Part shown: in pieces, positions 17,023-24,893 of the stretch | Layout of the letters: each line of letters opens with the position of its first letter | How positions within the stretch are numbered: position 1 is the stretch's first letter | Assembly (NCBI RefSeq): GCF_024614185.1 | Contig: NZ_JAHTLF010000016.1 | Span: 1,054,001 to 1,118,000, forward strand | DNA from: Nocardioides carbamazepini | Lineage (GTDB): Bacteria > Actinomycetota > Actinomycetes > Propionibacteriales > Nocardioidaceae | Direction: 5' to 3' | Length of the DNA stretch: 64,000 nt | The notes under the pieces: generated by a model | Seen by the model: the letters and a program-made list of their open reading frames with translations, nothing else | Databases searched by the model: none | Told to the model about the DNA's origin: nothing | Position numbers and translations under genes: made by a program

Positions 17023-17524
17023 GGGTCGCTCCTCCCTCCGCCAGGCCGGGCTCGTCGGCCAGCAGGGCGGCGAGCGCCGCCCGTCCCCGGCTGAGCCGGG
17101 CCTTGATGGTTCCCTCCGGAACGCCGACCTCGGCCGCGACCTGCTGGACCGGGAGATCGGCGATGTGATGGAGGACCAACGCCTGGCGCTGGGCCTCGGG
17201 CAGCTGACGCAGGGCGGTCACGAGCGCGACGTGCGACTCGTCGACAGCCGCCGCGACGCCGGCGTGCTGCAGGGCTCGGTCGGGCGACCGCGCCCCGCGG
17301 CTGCGCCGGCGCCAGCGGCTCACCGCGAGCCGGTAGGCGGTGGTGCGGACCCACGCCTCGGGGTGGTCGGCGCGGTTCAGCGTGCGCCGGTGCGCCCAGG
17401 CCCGGGCGAACGCCTCCTGGGTGCAGTCGGTGGCCTCGTCCAGGTCACCGATCATCGCGTAGACCTGTCCGGTCACCCGGCGGAACGAGGCCGTGTAGAA
17501 CTCGTCGAACTCAGCTGTGTCCAC
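17015..17524 (-). CDS. SigE-family ECF RNA polymerase sigma factor
   Basis: A 169-aa ECF sigma factor. Region 2 contains FDEFYTASFRRVTGQVYAM and DLDEATDCTQEAFARAWAHR. Region 4 contains LPEAQRQALVLHHIADLPVQQVA and the recognition helix VPEGTIKARLSRGRAAL, with the expected basic residues. GTG 17524 is placed five bases after GGAGG; longer in-frame starts lack a ribosome binding site. It is translationally coupled to the downstream membrane sensor. Together with the neighbouring fused gene it makes a cluster of two related sigma/sensor modules. Confidence 0.92.
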   Translation of the reverse strand: MDTAEFDEFYTASFRRVTGQVYAMIGDLDEATDCTQEAFARAWAHRRTLNRADHPEAWVRTTAYRLAVSRWRRRSRGARSPDRALQHAGVAAAVDESHVALVTALRQLPEAQRQALVLHHIADLPVQQVAAEVGVPEGTIKARLSRGRAALAALLADEPGLAEGGATHA

Positions 17525-17621
17525 GCCGACCTCCTCTCGCGTACCTCCGCTGCCGCGGACTCTCGAGGGGGATACGCCGCAGGACGGCGTCCGGTTGCAC
17601 GGACCTACGAAGAAGTTCCGG

Positions 17622-19565
17622 TCAGCTCGGATCGTACGGAGCGGTGCGGGCCAGTCGCTCGAGGGCGCGCTGGGCAACGGCGACGAAGTCCTCGTTGGCG
17701 ATCCGCGCCTTGGGCGCCGCCACGTAGACGAGCACGGAGACCGCCGTGCCCTGGCGGAGCACCGCGACGTCGTACTCGATGGTCCGGTCGCCGGGCAGCG
17801 CGGTGCTGAGACGCCACGCCGTGAGCGCCTGCTTGCCCTGGTCGGCGGCGACGAGCTCCTCGACCTCCGTGCCGGCGGTGGCGTCGAGGTCGGGGCAGGC
17901 GGCCATCTGCTCGCGGAACCGCGTGACGAAGGCGCCGGCCGCGGCGCCGGGCAGCGTGCCGACGGTCTGGGTGAGACCGACCTGCGGTGGCAGCTTCGCG
18001 CCGCTGAACACGAAGGTCCGGAACTCGTTGGCCTGGATCGCCCGGTTGCGGAACCTGCCGAACAGGTGCACGGTGTTGCAGCCGATCGCGCCGACGTCGA
18101 TCCGGTCCTCGGTCAGCTTGGCCGCCGGGGTGCCGACCCACGGTCCCGGGTCGGGCGTCATCGGGGGCAGGTCGATCTCCGAGAGCATCCATGGCGTCGT
18201 CCCGGCCGGGTACGGCGCCCGCGGGGCCGGCTTCGGGTCGGGATCCGCGCAGCCGCCGGCGTCGGGGAGCGTGCAGAGCCGTCCCACCGCGGTGGCGAGC
18301 AGGCGGGCGACGCCGGCCCGGTTGGCCTGCGCCGGCGGCGTGGTCGTGGTCAGCGCCGTGACGGTGGTGAACAGGCCGCTGCGGGCCACCCCCACGACGT
18401 GGGTCGTCGCGTCGGTGCGCGAGCGCAGCACGAACAGCGTGGACTGGTCGCCGACGCCCGGCAGATCGGCGGTGCTGACCAGCTGCACCCGCGGCACGAC
18501 GGCCTCGGCCCCGTCCTCGTCAGGAGAGGGACAGGTCGCGAACCAGCGGCGGGTGTGCCGGTAGGTGCGTTCCGCGCGCTGCGCGGAGGAGGAGGCCTCG
18601 GCGACCTGGACGACGCCGCGGGGGTTGGCGGGCTTGGAGCCGTCGCGGAAGGTGCGGACCCACGCCGCGGTGCCCTGCGGGTCGGCGTACCGTGCCGGCT
18701 GGCAGGGGAGCACCAGGCCGTTGCCGGACGAGTTGTCCGTGGTCGTGGCCTGGGTCCAGCCCCGGCCGGTCAGCGCCTGCTGGACCGCGTCGACCGGGAC
18801 CAGGGTGGTGTCGGGCAGCGTCGCGATCGCCGGCTCCGCGGGGGCCGGCCCACTGACGGCCGGCAGCTCCTCGCGGTCGAGGGTCGGCCGGACGCCGGTG
18901 CTGTCGGTGGCTACGGCGCCGCCGGCGACGAGGGCGACCACCGCGGCGGTGCCGCCGATCACGGTGTGCGCACGCCGGCGGGCGGCTCCGGCACGCCGGA
19001 TGATCGTCACCCGCGGCCAGGTCACCGCCCGGATCGCGCCGGCCAGCCCGTTGAGCGCGAGAGGGATGGCGGAGGTCGGGATGGCGAGCGCGGTGGCGAA
19101 CTGGGCCGCGCCCTGCTGCAGCTCCCGCTCGGCCGCCTCGGCGGGCAGCCCGATCTCCTGGGCCATCTCCTCCATGGTCACCGCGGCGAGCTGGGTCAGC
19201 AGCAGCGCCTTGCGCTGGACCACCGGCAGCGCGCCGAGGGCGTCGAGGACGCGCCGGGTCTCGTCGTCGAGGTCCTTCTTGCGGTGCCACGGGCGGGTGC
19301 TGCTGCGTCGCAGCGCCTTGCGCCACGCGTCGGGACGGACGGCGGACTCCGGATCGGCGAGCCGGCCGGTCTTGCGCCAGTGGTGCCAGGACACGACGAA
19401 CGCCTCGCGCACGGCGCTGCGGGCGACCGCGAGGTCACCGGTGAGCGCGAAGGTCTGCAGCAGCAGCCGGTCGCGGGCATCGCGGTAGAAGGCGTCGAAG
19501 CTGCCCATCAGGTCCGCGCTGCTCACGTAGGCGGACCGTTGGGGCTCGGTGCTGGGGGTGGCCAT
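17622..19565 (-). CDS. Sigma-70-like protein fused to a membrane-anchored sensor domain
   Basis: A 647-aa single-chain version of the neighbouring sigma/sensor pair. Residues ~15-80 match ECF region 2 (FDAFYRDARDRLLLQTFAL, AVARSAVREAFVVSWHHW) and ~110-170 match region 4 (LPVVQRKALLLTQLAAVTMEEMA). The recognition helix, PAEAAERELQQGAAQFA, has lost the usual basic residues, so -35 binding may be impaired. A transmembrane helix VIGGTAAVVALVAGGAVA near residue 215 leads to a two-lobed extracytoplasmic domain. As in the split paralogue, each lobe has a helix ending in Cys-Pro (RRWFATCP, FREQMAACP). ATG 19565 was chosen because sigma homology starts just after it. Confidence 0.8.
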   Translation of the reverse strand: MATPSTEPQRSAYVSSADLMGSFDAFYRDARDRLLLQTFALTGDLAVARSAVREAFVVSWHHWRKTGRLADPESAVRPDAWRKALRRSSTRPWHRKKDLDDETRRVLDALGALPVVQRKALLLTQLAAVTMEEMAQEIGLPAEAAERELQQGAAQFATALAIPTSAIPLALNGLAGAIRAVTWPRVTIIRRAGAARRRAHTVIGGTAAVVALVAGGAVATDSTGVRPTLDREELPAVSGPAPAEPAIATLPDTTLVPVDAVQQALTGRGWTQATTTDNSSGNGLVLPCQPARYADPQGTAAWVRTFRDGSKPANPRGVVQVAEASSSAQRAERTYRHTRRWFATCPSPDEDGAEAVVPRVQLVSTADLPGVGDQSTLFVLRSRTDATTHVVGVARSGLFTTVTALTTTTPPAQANRAGVARLLATAVGRLCTLPDAGGCADPDPKPAPRAPYPAGTTPWMLSEIDLPPMTPDPGPWVGTPAAKLTEDRIDVGAIGCNTVHLFGRFRNRAIQANEFRTFVFSGAKLPPQVGLTQTVGTLPGAAAGAFVTRFREQMAACPDLDATAGTEVEELVAADQGKQALTAWRLSTALPGDRTIEYDVAVLRQGTAVSVLVYVAAPKARIANEDFVAVAQRALERLARTAPYDPS

Positions 19566-19699
19566 GGCCGCACCACCGTACGCCGAGGGCGGCCTCCGCC
19601 CCCAACCAGACCCATCGTGTCCGTCGTCTCCCGGACTCTCGTGACTTCCCGGCGTGGCGGTCCGCGGCGACCGGGCCCGCGCGTGAAGATGGACGGACC

Positions 19700-21019
19700 A
19701 TGACCTCGCTGCAGAGCCCACCGGCACGCCGCACCGGACCTGGACGGTCCGGGGCCGCGTCGGACGCCGACCTGCGCCGACAGCTGGCCACGAGCCGGCC
19801 GCTGGTGCCGACCGCCGGCATCGGTGGCGTGGTCGCCGCGGTCGCGCCGCTGCTGGTCTGCATGGCCGTCGCCGTCGTCGGCTGGTTCCTCACCGACGCC
19901 GGCGGCGAGGGTGCGCCCAGCGGCGCGCTGCGGGTGGGCGCCCACGGCTGGCTGATGGCGCACGGCTCCACCGTCGCGGTCGAGGGCATCCGGATCACCG
20001 CGATGCCGCTCGGTCTCACGCTGCTGTGTGCCTGGGTCGTCTGGCGGGTCGGTCACCGGGTCGGCGAGTCCGTCTCCGGGCACGGGCCCGATGCCGACCG
20101 GATCGCCGACGGGGCGCGCGACCTCACCGTCCCGTACGCCGCCGGCCTGTTCACCGTCACCTACGCCGTCGTCGGCGTCGTCACCGCCTCGGTCGCGGCG
20201 ACCGCGGCGTCCTCGCCGGCCCCGGCGCGGGTCGTCCTGTGGTCGGTGCTGCTCGGCCTGGGCGTCGGCGGGCCGGCCATCGCCTTCGGCTCGGGGCGCG
20301 CGGCGATCTGGCTGCCCGTCGTCCCCCCGGCGGTGCGAGATGTCGCGCTGGTCGCCCGCCGGATCCTGGCCCGCTGGGCCCTGATCTGCCTGGTCGCCCT
20401 CCTGGCCTCCCTCGTGCTCGACTTCTCCACGGCAGCCAACGTGGTCTCGCAGCTGCACGCCGACGGCGGCGCGGTGCTGCTGATGACGGCGCTCACCCTG
20501 CTGTTGCTGCCCAACGCGCTGCTCTTCTCCAGCGCCTACCTCCTCGGACCGGGGTTCACGGTCGGGACCGGCACCACGGTGTCCACGACCGCGGTCGTGC
20601 TCGGGCCGCTGCCGATGTTCCCGCTGCTGGCGGCGTTGCCCGACCAGGGCAGCCAGCCGTGGTGGACCGACTGGCTGATGCTCGCCCCGGTCCTGCTCGC
20701 CGCGCTCGTCGCCGGTCAGGTGCAGCGTGACCGTCCGGTGCTCGCCTGGGACCGCGCCGCGATCCGCGGCTGCGCCGGCGGGATCACCGCGGGCGTGGCG
20801 CTCGCCCTCGTGACCGTGTTCGCCGGTGGGGCGGTCGGTCCGGGCCGGATGCAGGACGTCGGGCCCTACACCTTCGACGTACTGCTGCATGCGATCACCT
20901 CCTTCGGCATCGGTGGCGTGGTCGGCGCGCTCGCCGTCTGCTGGTGGCAGCGCGACAGCGACGGCCGGGTCCGCGGTGCCCTGCGCGCGGTCCGCGCACG
21001 GCTGCCGCGTCGGTCCTGA
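19700..21019 (+). CDS. DUF6350 polytopic membrane protein
   Basis: A 439-aa protein with roughly ten membrane segments, for example GIGGVVAAVAPLLVCMAVAVVGWFL, YAAGLFTVTYAVVGVVTASVA, WALICLVALLASLVLDF and LMLAPVLLAALVAGQV. This family is regularly found directly upstream of purN in actinobacteria, as here (27-bp gap), but no biochemical role is established. The cytoplasmic N-terminal ~35 residues are basic and Pro/Ser-rich. ATG 19700 follows GAAGAT by nine bases with no ribosome binding site, so it may be leaderless. Assignment rests on synteny and hydropathy. Confidence 0.8.
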   Translation: MTSLQSPPARRTGPGRSGAASDADLRRQLATSRPLVPTAGIGGVVAAVAPLLVCMAVAVVGWFLTDAGGEGAPSGALRVGAHGWLMAHGSTVAVEGIRITAMPLGLTLLCAWVVWRVGHRVGESVSGHGPDADRIADGARDLTVPYAAGLFTVTYAVVGVVTASVAATAASSPAPARVVLWSVLLGLGVGGPAIAFGSGRAAIWLPVVPPAVRDVALVARRILARWALICLVALLASLVLDFSTAANVVSQLHADGGAVLLMTALTLLLLPNALLFSSAYLLGPGFTVGTGTTVSTTAVVLGPLPMFPLLAALPDQGSQPWWTDWLMLAPVLLAALVAGQVQRDRPVLAWDRAAIRGCAGGITAGVALALVTVFAGGAVGPGRMQDVGPYTFDVLLHAITSFGIGGVVGALAVCWWQRDSDGRVRGALRAVRARLPRRS

Positions 21020-21033
21020 CCCACGGCACGCCC

Positions 21034-21039
21034 TAGACT
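21034..21039 (+). promoter_or_regulatory. Candidate -10 box TAGACT for leaderless purN
   Basis: TAGACT is followed after 7 bases by the purN GTG at 21047. No ribosome binding site intervenes, so transcription is predicted to start at the start codon. Confidence 0.5.
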
Positions 21040-21046
21040 CCGGGCC

Positions 21047-21661
21047 GTGCCCGCCCGCCCTCGCCTCGTCGTCCTCGTGTCGGGCTCCGGCACCAACCTC
21101 CAGGCGCTCCTCGACGCCTGTGCCGACCCGGCGTACGGCGCCCGCGTGGTCGCCGTGGGTGCCGATCGCGACGACATCGAGGGCCTCGCCCGCGCCGAGC
21201 GCGCCGGGATCCCCACCTTCGTCGCGAAGGTGGGCGACTACAGCAGCCGCAGCTACTGGGACCGGGCGCTGGCCGACAAGGTGGCCGCGTTCGAGCCGGA
21301 CCTCGTCGTGCTCGCGGGCTTCATGAAGCTCGTGGGGGAGAAGTTCCTGTCCCGCTTCGGGGGTCTGACCGTCAACACCCACCCGGCGCTGTCGCCGTCG
21401 TTCCCCGGCATGCACGGACCCGCCGACGCCCTCGAGTACGGCGTGAAGGTGACCGGCGCGACGCTGTTCGTCGTCGACGCCGGCGTCGACACCGGCGCGA
21501 TCGTGGCCCAGACCGTCGTGCCCGTCGAGGACGACGACACGGTCTCGACGCTGCACGAGCGGATCAAGGTCGCCGAGCGCGCGATGCTCGTCGAGTCGGT
21601 CGGCCGGATGGCCCGGGAGGGGTTCGTCGTCGACGGCCGGCGGGTTCGCCTCGGAGGCTGA
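21047..21661 (+). CDS. purN: Phosphoribosylglycinamide formyltransferase
   Basis: A 204-aa enzyme that transfers the formyl group of 10-formyl-THF to GAR, the third step of purine synthesis. The N-terminus LVVLVSGSGTNLQALLDAC is the phosphate-binding loop. The catalytic region is LAGFMKLVGEKFLSRFGGLTVNTHPALSPSFPG, with the Asn and His of the NxHP active site. VDAGVDTGAIV carries the catalytic Asp. GTG 21047 follows a TAGACT box by seven bases. It sits directly upstream of the riboswitch-controlled purH. Confidence 0.97.
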   Translation: MPARPRLVVLVSGSGTNLQALLDACADPAYGARVVAVGADRDDIEGLARAERAGIPTFVAKVGDYSSRSYWDRALADKVAAFEPDLVVLAGFMKLVGEKFLSRFGGLTVNTHPALSPSFPGMHGPADALEYGVKVTGATLFVVDAGVDTGAIVAQTVVPVEDDDTVSTLHERIKVAERAMLVESVGRMAREGFVVDGRRVRLGG

Positions 21662-21668
21662 CCCGCCG

Positions 21669-21674
21669 TAGAAT
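21669..21674 (+). promoter_or_regulatory. Candidate -10 box TAGAAT for the riboswitch-purH transcript
   Basis: TAGAAT matches TANNNT closely and lies 8 bp after the purN stop. Transcription would begin near 21680, at the 5' edge of the ZTP riboswitch aptamer. Confidence 0.5.
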
Positions 21675-21678
21675 CACG

Positions 21679-21745
21679 GTCACACGACTGGCGCAGGTGG
21701 GCCACCACCAGGGAGTGACGAGTCGGCATCGACCGCCTGGGTGCC
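21679..21745 (+). promoter_or_regulatory. ZTP/ZMP (pfl) riboswitch aptamer
   Basis: The conserved pfl core is present in order. The first strand has GTCAC then ACTGGCG. Hairpin GGTGG-GCCA-CCACC is at 21696-21709. CAGGGAGTGAC follows, closing P1 (GTCAC 21679-21683 with GTGAC 21715-21719). The distal strand CCGCCTGGGT is at 21733-21742. This matches the known architecture of ZTP riboswitches, which bind ZMP/ZTP when 10-formyl-THF is scarce. The next gene, purH, consumes ZMP, so the biology fits. A Shine-Dalgarno-sequestering hairpin follows directly. Confidence 0.93.
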
Positions 21746-21773
21746 CTCATCGAGATGCAGCGACCCGATGAGG
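21745..21773 (+). promoter_or_regulatory. Hairpin covering the purH Shine-Dalgarno (expression platform)
   Basis: CCTCATCG (21745-21752) pairs perfectly with CGATGAGG (21766-21773), an 8-bp stem with a 13-nt loop. Its 3' arm includes the first bases of the AGGAAG Shine-Dalgarno of purH. Its 5' end touches the last aptamer bases, so ligand binding could free the ribosome site. Translational control is inferred. Confidence 0.7.
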
Positions 21774-21786
21774 AAGTGAACCTGCC

Positions 21787-23367
21787 ATGACTGACCGGAT
21801 CGAGATCAAGCGAGCGCTGGTCTCCGTGTTCGACAAGACCGGCCTGGACGACCTCGTCCGCGGGCTGCACGAGGCCGGCGTCGAGCTGGTCTCCACCGGC
21901 GGCTCGGCCGCCCTCATCGAGAGCCTCGGCCTGCCCGTGACCAAGGTCGAGGACCTCACCGGCTTCCCGGAGTGCCTCGACGGCCGGGTGAAGACGCTGC
22001 ACCCCCGGGTCCACGCGGGCATCCTCGCCGACCGCCGGCTGCCCGCCCACGTCGCGCAGCTCGAGGAGCTCGAGGTGGCGCCGTTCGACCTCGTCGTCGT
22101 CAACCTGTACCCGTTCGCCGCCACGGTCGCCTCGGGCGCCGGCGTCGACGACTGCATCGAGAAGATCGACATCGGCGGTCCGTCGATGGTCCGTGCCGCC
22201 GCGAAGAACCACCCGTCCGTCGCGATCGTCACCGACGGCGACGACTACCCGAGGGCGCTCGAGGCGGCGCGGGGCGAGGGCTTCACCTACGAGGAGCGCA
22301 AGGCGCTCGCCGCGAAGGCGTTCGTGCACACCGCGACGTACGACGTCCAGGTGGCGTCGTGGATGGGCAGCGTGCTCACCGACAGCACCGAGGGCACCGG
22401 CTTCCCGGCGTGGGTCGGCGGCACGTGGGACAAGCAGGCCGTGCTCCGCTACGGCGAGAACCCGCACCAGCCGGCCGCGCTCTACCGCTCCGGCCACGGT
22501 CCCGGTGGGCTCGCGGCGGCCGAGCAGCTGCACGGCAAGGAGATGTCCTACAACAACTACGTCGACACCGACGCGGCCCGCCGCGCCGCGTACGACCACG
22601 GCGACCAGCCCACCGTCGCCGTCATCAAGCACGCCAACCCCTGCGGCATCGCCGTCGGTGCCGACGTGGCCGAGGCTCACCGCCGCGCCCACGAGTGCGA
22701 CCCGGTCTCCGCCTTCGGTGGCGTGATCGCCACCAACGTCCCGGTCTCGGTCGAGATGGCCCGCCAGGTCGCCGAGATCTTCACCGAGGTCATCGTCGCC
22801 CCCGGGTACGACGAGGGCGCGGTCGAGGTGCTCCAGGGCAAGAAGAACATCCGGATCCTCGTGGCCGAGCCGCTGGCGGCGGGCGGTGTCGAGACCCGTC
22901 CGATCAGCGGCGGCCTGCTGATGCAGCACACCGACCGGTTCCAGGCCGAGGGCGACGACCCGGCGGCCTGGACGCTGGCGACCGGTGCGGCCGCGGACGA
23001 GCAGACCCTCGCCGACCTCGCCTTCGCCTGGCGCTCGGTGCGCGCGGCGAAGTCCAACGCGATCCTGCTCGCCAAGGACGGCGGCGCGGTCGGCATCGGC
23101 ATGGGCCAGGTCAACCGGGTCGACTCCTGCAAGCTCGCCGTGGAGCGCGCCAACACCCTGGTCGAGGGCGAGGAGCGGGCCCGAGGCTCGGTTGCCGCGT
23201 CCGACGCGTTCTTCCCGTTCGCCGACGGCCCGCAGATCCTGCTCGACGCGGGCGTGAAGGCGATCGTGCAGCCGGGCGGCTCGGTGCGCGACGAGGAGAC
23301 CATCGCGGCCTGCCAGGCGGCCGGCGTCACCATGTACTTCACCGGCACCCGCCACTTCTTCCACTGA
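21787..23367 (+). CDS. purH: Bifunctional AICAR transformylase / IMP cyclohydrolase
   Basis: A 526-aa enzyme for the last two steps of IMP synthesis. The N-terminal MGS-like cyclohydrolase domain has RALVSVFDKTGLDDLVRGL, VSTGGSAALIESLGLPV and TLHPRVHAGILADR. The transformylase domain has RYGENPHQPAALY, the catalytic Lys-His of VIKHANPCGIAVG and SAFGGVIATNVPVS, ending FTGTRHFFH. AGGAAG ten bases upstream sets ATG 21787; that site sits in a hairpin behind a ZTP riboswitch. Full length. Confidence 0.98.
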   Translation: MTDRIEIKRALVSVFDKTGLDDLVRGLHEAGVELVSTGGSAALIESLGLPVTKVEDLTGFPECLDGRVKTLHPRVHAGILADRRLPAHVAQLEELEVAPFDLVVVNLYPFAATVASGAGVDDCIEKIDIGGPSMVRAAAKNHPSVAIVTDGDDYPRALEAARGEGFTYEERKALAAKAFVHTATYDVQVASWMGSVLTDSTEGTGFPAWVGGTWDKQAVLRYGENPHQPAALYRSGHGPGGLAAAEQLHGKEMSYNNYVDTDAARRAAYDHGDQPTVAVIKHANPCGIAVGADVAEAHRRAHECDPVSAFGGVIATNVPVSVEMARQVAEIFTEVIVAPGYDEGAVEVLQGKKNIRILVAEPLAAGGVETRPISGGLLMQHTDRFQAEGDDPAAWTLATGAAADEQTLADLAFAWRSVRAAKSNAILLAKDGGAVGIGMGQVNRVDSCKLAVERANTLVEGEERARGSVAASDAFFPFADGPQILLDAGVKAIVQPGGSVRDEETIAACQAAGVTMYFTGTRHFFH

Positions 23368-23386
23368 GTTGGATGGGCCGAGCGTG

Positions 23387-23514
23387 TCGCTCGTTCCTCG
23401 CGCCACGCTGCCGGCCGCGCGGTTGGCTTGGGTAGGTGGTGACGTCTGCGTGGCGGCAAGACGGGCGGCTCGCGGAAAGGCTCGCCTCCTCCGCTCCGGT
23501 CGCTCGTTCCTCGC
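23387..23514 (+). repeat. 15-bp direct repeat in the purH-folD gap
   Basis: The sequence TCGCTCGTTCCTCGC occurs at 23387-23401 and again at 23500-23514, within the 247-bp gap between purH and folD. Low-complexity pyrimidine-rich and GCTC-rich sequence surrounds both copies. I see no gene, and only a weak GAGCG/CGCTC hairpin at the left copy. Meaning unknown. Confidence 0.4.
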
Positions 23515-23614
23515 TCCCTGCGCTCCGTCGGCCCCGCTTCCCGCGATGGCCGCCGCCTGCGGACGCCGGGTGCGGGGCGATGTCAGCTGAACTCCGATCT
23601 GGAAGGATCATCCC

Positions 23615-24487
23615 GTGACTGCACAGAGGCTCGACGGCAACGCCACCGCGGCCGCCATCAAGGACGAGCTCCGCGTCCGCATCGACAAGCTCCGCGAGCA
23701 GGGGATCACTCCCGGCCTCGGCACGGTGCTGGTCGGCGACGACCCCGGCTCGCGCTGGTACGTCAACGGCAAGCACAAGGACTGCGCCGAGGTCGGCATC
23801 TCCTCGATCCGCGTCGACCTGCCCGAGGTCGCCACCCAGGCGGAGATCGAGGAGGCGGTGGCCGGGCTCAACGCCGACCCCGCCTGCACCGGCTACATCG
23901 TCCAGCTGCCGCTGCCGCGCGGGCGCGACGAGAACCGGGTGCTCGGCCTGATCGACCCCGCCAAGGACGCCGACGGGCTGCACCCGACCAATCTCGGGTG
24001 GCTGGTGCTGGGCAACGAGGCTCCGCTGCCGTGCACGCCGTACGGCATCGTCGAGCTGCTGCGCCGCCACGACGTGCCGATCGCGGGGGCCGAGGTCGTC
24101 GTGGTCGGCCGCGGCATCACCGTCGGCCGTCCGCTCGGGCTGCTGCTCACCCGGCGCAGCGAGAACGCCACCGTCACGCTGTGCCACACCGGCACCGTCG
24201 ACCTCGCCGCCCACGTGCGCAAGGCCGACATCGTCGTGGCCGCCGCGGGGGTGCCGGACATCATCACCGGCGAGATGGTCAAGCCCGGCGCCGCGGTCCT
24301 CGACGTCGGCGTGAGCCGGGTCGACGGCAAGATCGCGGGCGACGTCGCCGCCGACGTCTGGGAACGCGCGGGCTGGGTGTCTCCGAACCCCGGCGGCGTC
24401 GGCCCGATGACCCGCGCGATGCTGCTCGCCAACGTGGTCTCGATGGCGGAGCAGCAGGCCGCGGCCACCGGGAAGGCAGCGCGCTGA
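23615..24487 (+). CDS. folD: Methylenetetrahydrofolate dehydrogenase / methenyl-THF cyclohydrolase
   Basis: A 290-aa bifunctional enzyme that supplies 10-formyl-THF for PurN and PurH. GLGTVLVGDDPGSRWYVNGKHKDCAEVGI carries the active-site Tyr and Lys. GYIVQLPLPRG and KDADGLHPTNLG are the family signatures. The NADP-binding domain has VVVGRGITVGRPLGLLL and ends with NPGGVGPMTRAML. The GTG at 23615 is preceded by GGAAGGATCATCCC. Its stop overlaps the following DUF3017 gene. Confidence 0.97.
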   Translation: MTAQRLDGNATAAAIKDELRVRIDKLREQGITPGLGTVLVGDDPGSRWYVNGKHKDCAEVGISSIRVDLPEVATQAEIEEAVAGLNADPACTGYIVQLPLPRGRDENRVLGLIDPAKDADGLHPTNLGWLVLGNEAPLPCTPYGIVELLRRHDVPIAGAEVVVVGRGITVGRPLGLLLTRRSENATVTLCHTGTVDLAAHVRKADIVVAAAGVPDIITGEMVKPGAAVLDVGVSRVDGKIAGDVAADVWERAGWVSPNPGGVGPMTRAMLLANVVSMAEQQAAATGKAAR

Positions 24488-24822
24488 GCGACCAGAGCCC
24501 GGACCTGCCCGACGCCACCGACCCCACCGAGGCCGCGGACCAGGAGCCACGCCGGTATCCCTCGACGATCGGCGGCGCCTGCTACATCGTGGTGCTCGTG
24601 GCGGTCGGTGTCGGCCTGGTCGTGGCGGCCGCCTCGGACTGGCGTCTCGGGCTCCGGATCATCTCGGGTGGCCTGGCCGTCGCCGGGGGACTGCGCCTGG
24701 TGCTGCCGGAGAAGGACGCCGGCATGCTCGCCGTGCGCCACCGGCTCCTCGACGTCGGCATCCTGGTCGCCGTCGGGGCGGTGCTCCTCGTCCTCGCCGC
24801 GACGATCCCCGAGCAGAGCTGA
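24484..24822 (+). CDS. DUF3017 membrane protein, probable CTG start
   Basis: A 112-aa protein with three membrane helices: GGACYIVVLVAVGVGLVVAA, LGLRIISGGLAVAGGLRLVL and LDVGILVAVGAVLLVLAATI. The acidic N-terminus runs to EPRRYPSTIGGACY, the usual beginning of DUF3017 proteins. No ATG, GTG or TTG lies in frame between the folD 3' end and the first membrane helix. The codon that reproduces the local 4-bp overlap style is CTG 24484, giving CTGA with the folD stop. DUF3017 genes are commonly next to folD in actinobacteria. Function unknown. Confidence 0.78.
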   Translation: MSDQSPDLPDATDPTEAADQEPRRYPSTIGGACYIVVLVAVGVGLVVAAASDWRLGLRIISGGLAVAGGLRLVLPEKDAGMLAVRHRLLDVGILVAVGAVLLVLAATIPEQS

Positions 24823-24838
24823 CCCGCTGCGTCAGCGG

Positions 24839-24883
24839 GTACGACGAGGGGCCGGTGCCCACGGCACCGGCCCCTCGTCGTAC
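24839..24883. terminator. Bidirectional terminator between convergent DUF3017 and mdh genes
   Basis: A perfect 21-bp stem (arms 24839-24859 and 24863-24883) with a CAC loop, centred in the short gap between two convergent genes. The symmetric stem can work on both strands. No U-tract is present on either side. Confidence 0.88.
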
Positions 24884-24893
24884 GCAGGTCGGG

